Shown here: positions 1-13,400 of the stretch, one piece after another
Layout: every line of letters begins with the position of its first letter
Numbering within the stretch: the first letter of the stretch is position 1
NCBI RefSeq assembly: GCF_028554725.1
Contig: NC_071671.1
Span: 41,486,001 to 41,550,000, forward strand
Reading direction: 5' to 3'
Length of the DNA stretch: 64,000 nt
Source of the DNA: Zeugodacus cucurbitae
Taxonomy: Eukaryota > Arthropoda > Insecta > Diptera > Tephritidae
Notes under the pieces: generated by a model
What the model was told of the DNA's origin: nothing
Database searches by the model: none
What the model saw: only the letters and a program-made list of their open reading frames with translations
Position numbers and translations under genes: made by a program

Positions 1-246
1 GTTTTATATTGATATTATCCGAATTAATGCTACCAGAACTACTTTAGTAAAGTTTGGTGGAAATATTTGATATTTGCATCTTATGCTGGAGAGTAAACTG
101 GAACATCGGGAATTGTTGGTTTTAGTTCAAAAAGAGAACAATGTCGGCCCTTTCCCTCCCTGAATACTAATAAGTACAAATTTTTGTAAGTCAGGTTATT
201 CTGGTATTTCCTACAGAAAAACAAAAGTAAATGTACTATATAACAT

Positions 247-670
247 ATAGTGGAACATCTCTAACTCTAATCACCATAATCCACAAAATATCTTCGAATT
301 AGAGAGACTATAGAGTTATGAAAACATAAAATTTTTCAAAAAGCTAGAAAATATAGTTTTATACACAGTTTTATTTATTTACTTCGTAATTTGTTTGGCC
401 CTTGACGTCTGTATCTCATGCCTTTGTGACATGATTTATGCAATCCATAAGTGTTATATCATATTATCTGTTCGCCTCCATACGATAGAGGAACTATAGG
501 GAAATTCTGTTTCGATAGTAAAATTTCAAATTGTTTATAATGCCCTGGTCGAAAAGTTCGTTTTATGGAAGGAAATTTGTTTGAAATTATACTTCTATTG
601 CCAATTCGAGGAAATTAGTATGAAATTTAATTTCTAAACGCTATTGCCAATTCAAAAGTTCAAGTTGTGG
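247..670. repeat. Degenerate TA-flanked MITE (family with CAGTGGAACTT ends)
   Basis: The left end reads TA then AGTGGAACATCTCTAACTC, a decayed form of the terminus seen in better copies at 24067, 33976 and 43890. The interior shares the stretch about a 'catgcctttgt' and 'gatttatgcaatcc' block with those copies. The right terminus is missing its last few tens of bases. The TA flanks and CAGT ends of the family indicate a Tc1/mariner/pogo-type non-autonomous element. Confidence 0.65.
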
Positions 671-719
671 ATGTGTATGCTTGTAATGAGGTCGAAACTG
701 TTTCAGATCTTTAGGTCTT

Positions 720-1570
720 GTGGGTCTATCAAAGAAGCTTAAAAGTCCTATCTACTATAACGACAGTGGCTGCCATGAAGGCAACATCTGATAGATTACT
801 CAGTAGAGCGGCAATTCTGCCCATGTGCTCGCTGACGGTTCGCTAGAAGATGGTTAAGAAGTGCTTAGCCTCTCTGCCAGTAGCTTCCAGCTACTTTAAT
901 ATAACACTCGTTTGGGTCCCAGGCCATAGAGGTATCGCAGGAATCTGCAAAGCCGATCAGCTTGCGAGAAGGGCACCCAAGCTGCAATCTCATCAGTGTG
1001 GGAACAAGCTGGTGCCCCACTATCTCCGGTGCATCTCCGCATTGGATCAGTGGTCGTTGAATGAACATGGCAGGAGTTAGACATCGACCCGTACCTGTGC
1101 GACTGCGAGATAATTCTGGCCTAAGGTGGATCACAAGAGATCCACTGAGCTATTTGGTCCTAGTAAGGTTCAGCTCTTCGTGACGATAGAAGTCATTACT
1201 GGCCACTGCACGATGGGGTTACTTGCCGTGAGGCTAATTATCCTGACGGACGCAAATCGCCAAATTTGCATGGAAGAAAGGGAGATTGAGACATCTATAC
1301 ACCTTCTCCTTCATTGTCAAGATTTCGTTAGACTGCGGCGGAAATATCTTGGCGGGTCAAACTTCGAAGAAACAGCTGAAGTGTCCCGACTACAAATTAG
1401 TTGCATGCACAAATTCGTGAAATGCTCAAAGCGCTTTGTTTTTACTTGGGTGTATTGAGCATCAATTTTGAGGAGCTTGCGGCATCACAAAGCATTGGCT
1501 TAGCTGTCCAAGTGAGATCTCTTGTGCTACAGCAGATCAGCCACTCTAACCTAACATAACCTAACATCAG
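720..1570 (+). pseudogene. 3' end of a non-LTR retrotransposon (RNase H and C-terminal region), broken
   Basis: The translated pieces show an RNase H-like motif (WVPGHRGIAGICKADQLARR, around 910-975) and, after a frame break, the C-terminal cysteine/histidine region typical of LINE ORF2 proteins (GHC...HLLLHCQDFVRLRRKYLG, about 1200-1350). It ends in tandem CTAACCTAACAT-type repeats at 1548-1567, a usual LINE 3' tail. The EN and RT parts are absent, so this is a 5'-truncated copy with stops and shifts. A LINE at 42355-43005 on the other strand has the same kind of C-terminal region and TAACC tail, so both may belong to one RNase H-bearing clade (I/LOA-like); the clade is an inference. Confidence 0.7.
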
Positions 1571-2289
1571 CAGTATTGTAATTTGACAAGAGTGACCCTC
1601 GAACCACGCGATATATTCGTTCTTTACAGAATATTTGTATTATTATCCTTTCGCAAAATGTTGGCTAAGACACTGCCACTGTAACTTAGGCGATTTGCTA
1701 TGGACGATAAGTAGTTCAGTTGCAAACGCACATTTCTTAGAAAATGTGCTTGGCAGGTGTATGGAAAATGTACCACATACAGATGAATATGTGAGTGTAA
1801 TGCACACCGTCGATATTCTATGACTATTCATTGAATCTAACTCAAGGAGTCGACGATGACACAGACATAATGACGATATATCGGTTGCTGTCAACATGAA
1901 AGCTTTGATGTGTGTAAATGATGCATTACTAATGTGTTTAAAAATTCTTACAATCACCTTCTTTCAAATATCGATAGAAATAAAATAAGTGGTGTTGTAT
2001 TTCGCTTCCTTGCTTTCCGTTTTATTTCACTTTATAATTTTACGCATTCCCTTCGAAAGGGTTTCACCAACAGGTATTTTGGATTTAAATATACAATGTT
2101 GAATAGATATAATGGGTCTTAAGTTTATGTATTTAAAAAAATAAAAAATGATTGGGCCGCCGGGATGCTCGTTGATCGGAAATTATTACGAATAAAAAGA
2201 ACTTGCGTGTGGATGATCGCTGGTGATATCAAAGAAGAAAGAAAATGTCCGTCTGTCGATCCCTTTTGTATAGATGTTGGCATACACGA
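1571..2289. other. AT-rich stretch without recognised features
   Basis: Only short unconvincing reading frames occur here on both strands. No motif or terminal repeat was recognised. Confidence 0.5.
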
Positions 2290-2455
2290 GAGTGCAGTTA
2301 TCGGTTTAGCTTATATGTGTGTGCCGGTGTGCAGTGTATGTGTGTAACTCTCTCGTGAGTGATGTATGGTGTGGATTGTAGGTGGTGGTGAGTGTGGTGA
2401 ATGTAGCGTGTTAGTGATGCGTATGTTGAATGTGGGGAATGGTGTGTGTCCAGGG
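2290..2455. repeat. GT-rich low-complexity tract
   Basis: The plus strand is almost free of C and is built from imperfect GTGT, GTATG and GTGGTGA units. It contrasts sharply with the AT-rich surroundings. It looks like a degenerated (GT)n microsatellite. Confidence 0.7.
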
Positions 2456-3515
2456 TTTTACTAGTTTTAGCTGGTGGAGCATATGAGATTGAGGCTCATT
2501 TAGCCATCATTACCAGTATTGTACGATAATTGGCCGTAATTGATTAATTCCTATAATAACGGTCATCTTCATGTTAATAACCAAGAAGGTAAAGGTACTT
2601 AGACGGAAATAATTTAATTAAAGTTAGGGCAATCGATAATTGGAGTATTAAAGATTCGCAAAGAGATCTTTTAACAGAAATGCAATTTAATATTTTTCTA
2701 TGTTCTTCGAAAAATTTGCACCGGCTCACAGCTCCGCCATTGCCACTTCCAAATTGGACAACTTGAAAAGTCCACTCGCCAGTTTGACATTTTAGTCCAA
2801 TGATTTACACAACTTCATTAAATATAATTTTCTGATCTGTTAAGAAGTTAGAACATCGATAAGTCAAGTGTATCGATCCAAACGGAGACTACATTGAGAA
2901 ATAAATCAAAATTTTTGTGAAACGTTCGTGTTTTGCTAACTAAGAATATATTCTTGCAAAGTACACAATGTAAGGAATGTTGCATAGTTCATGACAACAA
3001 AATTTTAAAGTTTCGTCGCGTATATAAAAATTGAGAAGCGTAACGCACACTTCTCACTTCAATGTCTTTTTGACTTTTTGGTGAAATGTGAATGAGATTC
3101 CGATAACAAACAAACCTACATAAGTTTCTAAACTAAATAGTTTGTACAGGAGTTATGTAAGAGTATAACTTAAATAACATAAACAAAATGTGACAACATC
3201 ATGATTATCAAGTAGTTTAAATAAAAAGTAGTATGTTTAATAAAGTGAAGTAGTTCAACGTTACTTTGGTAAAGGGTCAGTTTGTAAGGCAGTTAATTAG
3301 TTAGAATTCTTAAGTCAAGAAGAAGATTAATTGGTAAAATTTTGAAATACATATCACCAGACAGGCTTTTTACTATTCCTCACAGTCACCAAATATTGTA
3401 TAGACGATGGAATAGATGTTGCATTATACATAAATGAGAATTATGTGTATGGATGTGTTAGAAGAAAAAATCCGCTATAGTCGAAAAAGAGTATTAAAGT
3501 GCGTTTGTCATTCGG
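2456..3515. other. AT-rich stretch without recognised features
   Basis: I looked here on the minus strand for the next torso exon (the part after the PSC...YNYDFTIC segment) and for kinase motifs such as HRDLAARN and DFGLSR, and found none. Nothing else was recognised. Confidence 0.45.
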
Positions 3516-3519
3516 TCTT

Positions 3520-3700
3520 ACCCAAAGGTGAAAACAAGAGATACATTTTTGGAAAAAGATACTTTTTAACGACGAATATAAAATAAGTCGCATTGGTATT
3601 GAAAGTAGAACATTTGAACATCGTTATAAAACCCAAGAAGTCAAGCCAAGATTTAAAAAAAGACGTAAAGCAGTTAAAAATGGCACGGGATTGGACCACT
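3520..3700 (+). pseudogene. Possible Tc1-like transposase fragment
   Basis: A stop-free stretch reads FWKKILFNDEYKISRIGIES and later VKNGTG, which resembles the first catalytic block of Tc1-like transposases (WKxVLFSDExKF...TVKHGGG). Only about 60 codons are covered and no terminal repeats were found. The assignment is tentative because the match is short and partly divergent. Confidence 0.3.
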
Positions 3701-3958
3701 ATTTATATCTTGATATGACAATAGGCTATGATAAGGAATTCGATAGAGCCACATTATTTTTATTAAACAATGTATTTCTCTATCATAAAGTGCGCTAAAT
3801 CTCTGTACATAGCTTTATAGATTTTCTTTTATTTATTTATTTGGAATTTTAAAAATTTCGATTGAAAGTTTTCTTCACAAACAAATACGAAATTAAAACA
3901 ATATGATTTGTTTTGATTCAACCAAAAATCATTTAATTTAAAAATCGCATGCGATGTA

Positions 3959-4186
3959 CAGGGTGCATCTTTTATGTCAGTATGTTAACATTCAATAACT
4001 AAATCGCCGTTCTTGAACTTATTTTTATTTAATGTGGACATTTCTGGAGCCAAAGTGTCTTCTTCTTCAGCATTTTACATTTTGTCATTGATGGTGTTGA
4101 ACCAAACCCCGACATAATCATTTACTTTTCGTCTAACTAACTCAATCCGTGAGTAAATGTCAAAGCATAAAATTTGATGCACCCTG
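3959..4186. repeat. 228-bp MITE with CAGGGTGCATC terminal inverted repeats
   Basis: The ends are CAGGGTGCATC (3959) and GATGCACCCTG (4176-4186), and both sides carry a TA dinucleotide (3957-3958, 4187-4188). This is the structure of a small non-autonomous Tc1/mariner element. It sits just downstream of torso exon 5, in the following intron. Its interior shows no usable reading frame. Confidence 0.8.
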
Positions 4187-4238
4187 TATGCATTTGTAAA
4201 TAAAAATGTTCTCACGAGAATTTATGGTTTAAACTTAC

Positions 4239-4401
4239 GGCAAATGGTGAAATCGTAGTTGTACCACTCCGCACATGACGGCGTCTGTATTACTAGCCAT
4301 TTCATTTCACTTTCCTTCGCTGAATTGTGTGTATTCTTGGCGACTATGCCAACCTTGTATACCTCTGAAAAGGTTAAATTCTCCAAAGTAGATCTGTACA
4401 A
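4239..4401 (-). CDS. tor: torso exon 5 (membrane-distal ectodomain, last exon in window)
   Basis: The acceptor is CGACAG|TTGTAC and the donor TTTGCC|GTAAGT; 163 nt, ending in phase 1. It encodes LYRSTLENLTFSEVYKVGIV, and later MKWLVIQTPSCAEWYNYDFT then IC. The PSC-x-W-Y-x-Y motif is the clearest single match to Drosophila Torso. The following exon was not found in 1-4238, so intron 5 exceeds 4.2 kb. Overlapping frames of 85 codons on both strands here are by-products. Confidence 0.87.
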
Positions 4402-7400
4402 CTGTCGTGGCTGCTCCGTGGATCATGATGATGGCGAAAAGATAAGAGATAAAAGAGGAAATACATGGAAAATTTGGAATTTTAGTATAAAAATATTTGT
4501 ACGAGGATGCACATAAATATTGCAAGTAAGCGCTGTACATGGGACTTTGTATAAATAACAACAATCTTTATTGACTCATTCACAGGGAAGCGTAAGCGTC
4601 CCACACTTCAACCGATGTAAGCTACTTTCAATTAATAAATGTGTCGCGAATAAAATCTGCAAAAATTGCCTTGCTTTTAAGAGTAAGAAAGAAATTACTT
4701 AAGACATACAAAATTACCTAAAGAACCCTAATGGCGTAACTACGTGCTTTACAGCATCATGGTTTGAAAGGGGAGATGCAACACTGTGTAGTGGAACGGA
4801 ATTATCACTAATGACAATGGCACCGTTTTGCAGCTCTTAGTGATGCATTGCCGTTATTTGTATTAGCTCGAGATAGATGGGATTCCTATTGAGTGAGTGA
4901 GTTGTACGCTTTGAAATGATAATTTACAGTAGTGCCTCATGATGGAGTCATATGTAGAAGTTCACGTAAGTGAGGAAAGTTTCTGACTGTCATTCACCTG
5001 GGAGTGGCCAGGAACGATTGTTTTACATGTGGCTCAAGCAGCTCACGACTTCAGGTTTTAGACCAATTATCCTCTGGGTAGCCAACAGACATCCGTTTGA
5101 AGGCGAGCTAAAGTGAGAAGGCGAAGCCCACTTATGCGGTTGTGCGTAGGGTTTGGGACCCACCACATAAAAACAGCCCCCAATGAAAAAGATGAAACAG
5201 CCTCGGATGAGAGACCCCAATTTTGATGACGACCACTGCAAACGTTTAAAGGACTACGAATTAAGGACCATAGGACCTCATAGGAGTAAAGGCTGACATC
5301 ACCGCAATCCAAGAAATGCAATGGACGGGACAAGGACGGAAGAAAGTGGGTCCTTGTGACATCTACTGCAGCGGCCATAGAAAAGCGCACACGTCAACAA
5401 ACACAAGAAAGGTTCGACATCGAGAATCTGCAATCACAACCGACAGCCGAACGGTTTTCTACTCGACTTGCACTCCTGCTCTCTGAGAGCACTCATCAAC
5501 ATCTCGGTGTAAGGGAACTGTGGGATGGCATATCAAACTCCTTACGTACAGCTGCAACCGAAACCATTGGCTTTCGGAAAAGTAAAAAAAACAGATGGTA
5601 TGATGAGGTTTGTCGTCTCGCAGTGGAGAGAAAACAGACTGCCTACCTCGCAATGTTGCGATCGACCGCAACACGAACGGGATGGGCAAGATACCGAGAG
5701 CTGAAGAGGGAAGCGAGACGCATTTGCAGACAAAAAAAGAAAGAGGCCGAAATGCGTGAGTAAGAAGAGCTTGACAAGCTGGCCAGGGGTAATGCTTGAA
5801 AATTTTACGAAAAGATCCCGCGACTAACTGAAGGTTTCAAGACCGGAGCACACTCCTGTAGGACCCCCAGAGGTGATCGAGTTATTGATGACCAGAGTAT
5901 ACTAAGTTTTTGGAGGGAACACTTCTCTAGCCTGCTGAATGGCAGTAAAAGTACAACACCAGGAGATGGCGAACCCGATTCCCCAATCAACGACGATGGA
6001 GCAGATGTTTAATTGCCCGACCGTGAAGAAATTCGAATAGCAATTACCCGCCTGAAGAACAACAAAGCGGCAGGGGCGGATAGATTACCGGCTGAGCTAT
6101 TCAAATACGGCGGCGAAGAACTGGTAAGGTGCATGTATCAGCTTCTTTGCAGAATGTGGTCGGAAGAAAGCATGCCTGACGATTGAAATCTCAGTGTACT
6201 CTGCCCAATACACAAAAAGGGAGACCCCATAATTTGCGCCAATTACCGTGGGATAAGCCTCCTCAACATCGCGTATAAGGTTCTGTCGAGCGTACTGTGT
6301 AAAAGTCTAAAGCCCACCGTCAACAAACTGATTGGACCTTATCAGTGTGGCAGACCAGATATTCACCATGCGCTAAATTTTGGAGAAGACCCGTTAAAAA
6401 ATAGGATCGACACACACCATCTCTTTGTCGACTTTAAAGCTGCTTTCGACAGCACGAAAAGGAGCAGCCTTTATGCCACGATGTCTGAATTTGGTATCCC
6501 CGCAAAACTAATGCGGCTGTGTAAGCTGACGTTGAGCAACACCAAAAGCTCCGTCAGGATCGGAGCCGTTCGATATCAGACGAGGTTTCAGACAAGGTGA
6601 CTCACTGTGATTTCTGTGTGATTTTCACTGTGTGATTTCTTTAACCTGATGCTGGAGAAAATAATACGAGCTGCAGAATTAAATAGAGAAGGTACAATCT
6701 TCTATAAGAGTGTACAGCTGCTGGCGTATGCCGATGCTATCGATATCATTGGAAACGACACCCGCGCCGTTAGATCTGTTTTTTTCCAGACTGGATAAGG
6801 AAGCGAAGCATATGGGTCTGGTGGTGAACGAGGACAAGACGATATATCTCCTGTCATCAAACAAACAGTCAGCCCATTCGCGTCTTGGCTCCCACGTCAA
6901 TGTTGACAGTCATAACTTTGAAGTTGTAGATAATTTCGTCTACCTTGTAACCAGCATTAACAACAATAACAATGTCAGCCTGGAAATCCAACGCAGAATC
7001 ACTCTTGCCAACAGGTGCTACTATGGACTAACTAGGCAATTGAAAAGTAAAGTCCTCTCTCGACGAACAAAAACCAAACTCTACAAGTCTCTCATCATTC
7101 CCGTCCTACTTTACGGTGCAGAAGCGTGGACGATGTCAACATCCGATGAGACGGCACTAGGAGTTTTCGAGAGGAAGGTTTTGCGGAAGAGTTATGGTCC
7201 CTTAAACATTGGCAACGGCGAATACCGCAGACGATGGAACGATGAGCTGTATGTGTTACTCGACGACATAGACATAGTCCAGCGAATAAAAAGACAGCGG
7301 CTACGCTGGCTAGGATATGTTGTTCGAATGGACGAAAGTGCTCCAGTTCTGAAAGTATTCGATGCACTACGCGCTGGTGGAAGCCGAGGAAGAGGGAGAC

Positions 7401-10400
7401 CTCCACTCCGATGGAAGGACCAGGTGGAGAGGGACCTGGCTTCGCTTGGTATAACCAATTGGCGCCAAACTGCCAGAAGGAGGGATACGTGGCGCGCTGT
7501 TTTGGACTCGGCTATAACCGCGTAAGCGGAGTCTATGCCAGTCAAGAAGAAGAAGAAGACTCATAGAGCACTTTGATAAAACACATGTCAATCAAACACG
7601 TTGCCTTCAATGATCCCGGCTGAGAATGTAATTGCCGGTTTTGATGGCAGGACAGACAAGTTCTTTTATAATCAAGATTATCTTTTGAGTGTGTGGTGTA
7701 CCAACGTATTCAGTGGTGAATGCAAAATTAGAAGTAGATCGATAGTAGATAGCTTACAATCTTTTTAAAACAGTTAATGTTTCATGTGATATATCTCAAA
7801 ATACTTTCATCTTCATATCTTCGAGTAAATTATAAACTCGTTAGTAGACTGATTATTCATAACGTAACAACACTTACTTTACGTATTTCCACAGATGTCA
7901 CATCAGCTCCTGAGTCACCATAATAGAGAATAACGTAGTAGCATGTTCTGTCTGGGGGCGAGAAATAAAGAAAGACTGAATCAATTATATAGTAGATTCG
8001 GCTATGTAATAATTAATTTATATGATAATTTGATTTCATAATATTTTGAAGAAATTGTCTATTAATGTGCTCTTACCTTCGGATGGTTGCCAAGTAATGT
8101 CCGCCATCAGATGCATTTCATTTGAATTGTCGGGAAGGAAGCGTTTCAAATACATTGCTTCGACAAAGCCCGGCGTATAGTTATGTTGTAAAGTTGAGAA
8201 TTTCTGAGCTCTAGCGACAATGGCGTACTGATGTTTGGCATTCATCGCTAATGCGGAAATTGTATAGGTGGTGGCATTTGCGAGATCATCTATTGTGAAG
8301 AAGTTCTCATTGAACTATGCGATGAAAGGATGATATTAATAATAATATTTGTAAAATTTTAAAGAAATTTGAAATGAAGGAAATGTTATAACCAGAAAAT
8401 ATTGCTCAAATAATTTTGGATACAAATTTTGTTCCGTTTTGGTTACGCAGGCCGGGTTTGCGAGGGAATCTTAATAGATCTGCTTTATATTAAAATAAGT
8501 TTGAAAGCTCGTAAGAGTAGTGATTTTCGGCGAACACATTTAAAATACATTACAAACAAAATTTTAAGCAGTTTTAGTAAATTCGTTCGACTGCAACGAA
8601 AAAAAAACTGGAAAATTTCGTCACGCTTGAGGTAAATACAGGGCCACCATAATGAAGACTGAACCAATTTAACTCTAGATTAACGGGTATTGATTGGATA
8701 TCTTTTTTTTACTTTTTATAGAAAACTGTAAATCTTTATTCATCTTCTATACATTTCATATATGTAAAATCCAAATATGTATATATTTATTAAATTCAAT
8801 ATAAATATCGTTAATTTTATTTGTTTACATGACGAAACTTGGTACACATGTTCCTTGGGACTGTTAGAGGGTTGCTTTCGAAGATGGGCAAAATCGGTCC
8901 ACGGCCACAATGTAACGAAAACCGAAAATACATAAAGTGTCATAACTAAGCCATAAATAAAGTTATAAAATTAAAATTCAGTCGCAGTTCCCTTACCTAC
9001 CCCACCACACACCATGAAAATAGTTGAAATCGGATGATAAACACACACACGTCCCATACAAAGGTTAGGTTGAAATTTACTAAATGTGCGTTAACTCACT
9101 AACGGAAAATATCAGAAATACTTAATTTTACAAAATAAATGGCAGAAGGAAGCTGAACTAAAATTAAAAAAAAAAAAATGGTAAAGGGGCGTGGTCGGTA
9201 TATAATACTTTCTTGACACCCTGATGACACGTGCGGAAAATGGATGAAATCTGTTCACAACAACGGCTACTTCCAATATAACTAATTATGTACATAAAGA
9301 AACATTGAAGATAGCGGAATAAAGCTTTACACAAATACTGTATATGATCTGTGGCATCACTTGTGAAAAAATTGTCGAAATCGGACAGTAACTTTCCAAT
9401 GCCCCGGATATTGAATATGAAGAACTCAGTGCCTTAAAGTAATTTTTCACCAAAAATATCGGTAAATCTCTCAGATAATTTAATGTAATTCAGAGGAAAT
9501 TTTTTTCTTCTAATAGTGTGTCTCTGTAAAAATGGTTGAAATCGGGTCATAACTTCCACTAGCTCCCATTTACCTCATTATAGAGCTTTCAAAAATACGA
9601 TGGGCTTAATAGCTTATAAATCGGTTAAAATATAGCAATAAATTGTGAGAATATAAAACGTCTGGTTGCACCCGACCTAAGTCTTTCCTTACTTGTTGAT
9701 AAATATGTTCTATATTGCAAAAATTGAGGAAAATTTGTCAGATTTTATTCCCTGACTTCGAATAAAGCAATGATTTTCTAAAATTGTTTTTCTCGATATT
9801 GTTTGTGAAAATACCTCAGGGACCTCTAACATGCAAACTCTATAGAAAATATTGTAATTGGGGCATTGTAACTACTCAAAATATATTTTTTCGCGCCTCG
9901 ATTTCAGTAAATATTTTTACATGAAAAATCAGTTATCAGTTCAAAAGCTCTCTTTATATTCCCATGCATAACTTTTCGTTTTATATAAGCTGTTGATCTT
10001 GGTATTCATCTTTGAATACCAACTTATAGGATTACCACAGTAATATTCACTCCTACTATCTTCAGAATCATCAATTTAGGTTATAATAGTCGCTTTCGCA
10101 TAATTTATTCATATCAGAATCCAATCCAGATTTTTGCTGATATTACAAGGAACACTTAATAAGGCATATTTTACTCCCAAAGTAAAAAGTATTGCCTCTT
10201 CACAATTTACCAAAGAAATGTGATGATTTCTCATATAAACATATTTACTGTAATTTTAGATAGTAAATACAAACGAATGTACAGTAAGATTTACGTAATT
10301 TACTTGTTGTTATTTCTTATTCAGTTTTAAGTAATTTGCTTTTTTCATATTGGTAAATTGACTGGTTTTCGCTGAAATAGGTATGCATGTATACTGCATC

Positions 10401-13400
10401 CAGAAATATCAAAAATTTATATACGCTGTATTATATTATTAAAAACCAACATTTAAAATTAAAACAAAATTGTTTTCTCTATTAAGAGTTTTTAAGCATG
10501 AAATCGCAAACCCGTCAATCCGCAAATATAGTGTTAAATATTAATTGCGAGCGAAAAACTCGGCTGATCATCTTGGTACACCTACCAAATAATTACCCAC
10601 AGGCATACCGAGTTGATTTCAAAAAACCAAATTGTGATTTGTTAAGAACTAATATAATTAAATTCTTATCTCAACAGAATAAGAAATCAAATATATTAAG
10701 AAAGGTCGACAGAATTAGCTTTTTAATTTAATATTTTAGCACGTATCTTTCTACTACACGCCACTTTACTAACACGACCAACACTTGTACATAGAAACTT
10801 ATTTCATTCTACTCCCCACTACTATCCACACTCACCCATACATTAATTCCGTGGCCACTAAATCCTAATAAAGTGTTGGCATCAACTGACCAAATCTTCT
10901 TATCCACTTTTCGCATCTTCTCACCCACACTTACCATATAAATAGTCGTATTTGTGCTACTTTGTACTTTAATCATATAAATCGCTTCGGCGAGCTCGCT
11001 CAGTTGGCCGGTGTCAATGTTGAGATTTGTCATTGTTGTCTGCGTTTGCGATGGCGCTGTGGCATTTCGCATGCTCACCGGCGCAGTAAATATGTTGCGA
11101 TCTTCATCTTCACCATCTAATATAATGCTGCCGTATTTGTTTTCCGTTGCATTATTTTGTGTTACACCACTTCCCCCTTCTTCAGCTTTGATGTCTTCAT
11201 TGTGGACGTGTACAATGCGAAATGTCAAACTATTGTCATCGCGACAGACTAATATCATCTGATAGCGAATGTGTGTAAAATGATATTTATCCGATTGTAT
11301 GAAAGTTGTGGCATTTTCTCTCGTACAGTGTTCAATGCATGTTTGGTCCGCCTGAAAATGGAGAGAATTATCAAAAAGTTGAATAATAAGTAATTGCCTT
11401 CCATAAATAAAAGCGGCAGCGGCAAATTACTGTCAAAAAATTCTCATTTCCATACAGTTTGTATGGCGCATACCTAAATAACGCGACGGCGACGCTGAAC
11501 GTTTGAAAATTTCAATTTTGACAGCGCGTTAAGAAGTAAAGTTGGCTGCGAAAAACGAATATTAGATATATGGGATCTAGAGGAAGTAATGAGCCGAAAA
11601 ATAATCCCCTCTGAATTTCTTTAAAATATCTAAGACATTCGATGGTATAATGGTATAATAAAAAAGTATCTATTGGCACCGAAGTCTTCATATTGGTTAT
11701 TGCCCGGTTTCGAAAATTTTTAAGAGTCATGGCACACCTCGAATAAAGCATTTGTATTAAGTTTTATTCCGATATCTTCATTGGTTTTTTATTTATATAT
11801 TGTAGAGTATGGCGAGAAAATATTATGTACCAAATTTCGTTGAGATTTGTCGAGCATTTTTGAGCTATCAGTGAAATACGATTTTTGGCCTTAAAGTGAG
11901 ACACGCCATTTCCATTTTTATACTCTCGCAACATGTTGCACAGAGTATTATAGTTTTGTTCAAATAACGGTTGTTTGTGTCACACAGAAATAAAAAAGTT
12001 AGGTATGGGGTTATATATATATATATATAAATGATAATCATGTCGAGTGGAGTTGAAATCCGGAGGTCTATCCGTCCGTCCTAAGTAAAGATTGAGATAT
12101 CTTAATGAAGCTTGGAAAGCATATTCCTTAGCATTGCCACGCGAACAAAGTGGCGGAAACCGTAAACATATAAAGTGCCATAACTAAGTCATAAATAAAG
12201 TTATAATTGTAAAATTTCAAAGGAAGGGGCATATCCGGATGAAATCAAATACATAATATTAGGGTTTCCAACTTTCAATTGACTTTATACCATATATATG
12301 CCGAATATGTGAGTCAAATTGTTTGTTATATTAATAAAATTAAATAAATAAATTGCGAGAGTATAAAATGTTCGGTCACAACCGACCTTAGTCTTTCCTT
12401 ATTTGTTTTTTAATAAAGCTCCAGTTACCGATGCTTGACTTAACTCAGCTTCGAATAATTTGGCTTGGAAAACTTAGATGCAGTTATACTTCACACAACT
12501 TCAACTTCAGCTGTTATTATTATAGTTTCTGGGTAGAGTTGCCAGATGTTCAGATTTAGCTTTAAAATTAAGTTTTTTAAATTAAAAGATCACCAAGATT
12601 GAAGATTTTAAAACTAGTATCCAAAAAAATCTTCACTATTAGGAAATGTGTGAACACGTGAAGATTTTCTGTTTGAAAGAAAACTCTTTAATAAATATAT
12701 GAATATATGTAGCTTTGAGCAGAATAGCACAAAAGAAACGTGCACGCGTAGTTCAGTTTTTCGATATTTATAATTGTTAGAAGATGTAATAAATTGGAGC
12801 CACCCAAGCGTATAAATGATAGGTGAATAAATAATTTATTCAAATTGTATTTGAACATTTACAATCAATTTTTCATTACATAAATTCGCAAAATTTTTTT
12901 TTTTTTGAGCAGATCACCACAAATTCTTGGAAAGATTCGCAATAGTTATGTTTCTGTTGCAAAAATTACCGTCATATCGTACCTATTTGATTTGATTTGT
13001 TCATTGCACTTAAAGTTAAACAAGTATTTGCGTTATAAATAAAATAAAAGATTTTTTTATTAAACACATTAAAAAATAATAGTTGTGAAAAAGGTATTTT
13101 CCTCTGAATTATCTTGTTTTTTCTTTATTTGAAGATTTATAAATATTAAAGATTAGAATTTTAACATATTTAATTTTAAACGAAAACATTCAAGCAACAC
13201 TGGAATAGTGTCATAATGAGAATGAAAAGAGAAGTTGAAATGTCAACATAACTTAGAGTTCTAAATTCAACAGACTTTCAAGTCAAGTCATGCGTTCGGT
13301 AATCAAATACATGCTAGGCCCATTAAACTGATATTTTATGTGACAGTTCTCAAGTCTCTCTAGGTCAAGTCAAGCATGGATAACTGAGCTTTAAAAATCT

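Noticed and set aside
1..4238. Remaining torso exons (transmembrane and kinase)
   Set aside because: Reading the minus strand for motifs such as NITW, HRDLAARN and DFGLSR gave no match; they are assumed to be outside the window.
4259..4564. 85-codon frames on both strands over torso exon 5
   Set aside because: The true reading frame is a third one on the minus strand, fixed by homology to Torso and by splice phase; the longer frames are by-products.
5023..5390. 107- and 72-codon minus-strand frames
   Set aside because: They run antisense through the RTE 5' region and have no similarity.
10809..10934. C-terminal 40 codons of the 149-codon minus-strand frame
   Set aside because: They are a read-through of the donor GTAAGT into intron 2, and homology resumes at exon 3 exactly at the junction.
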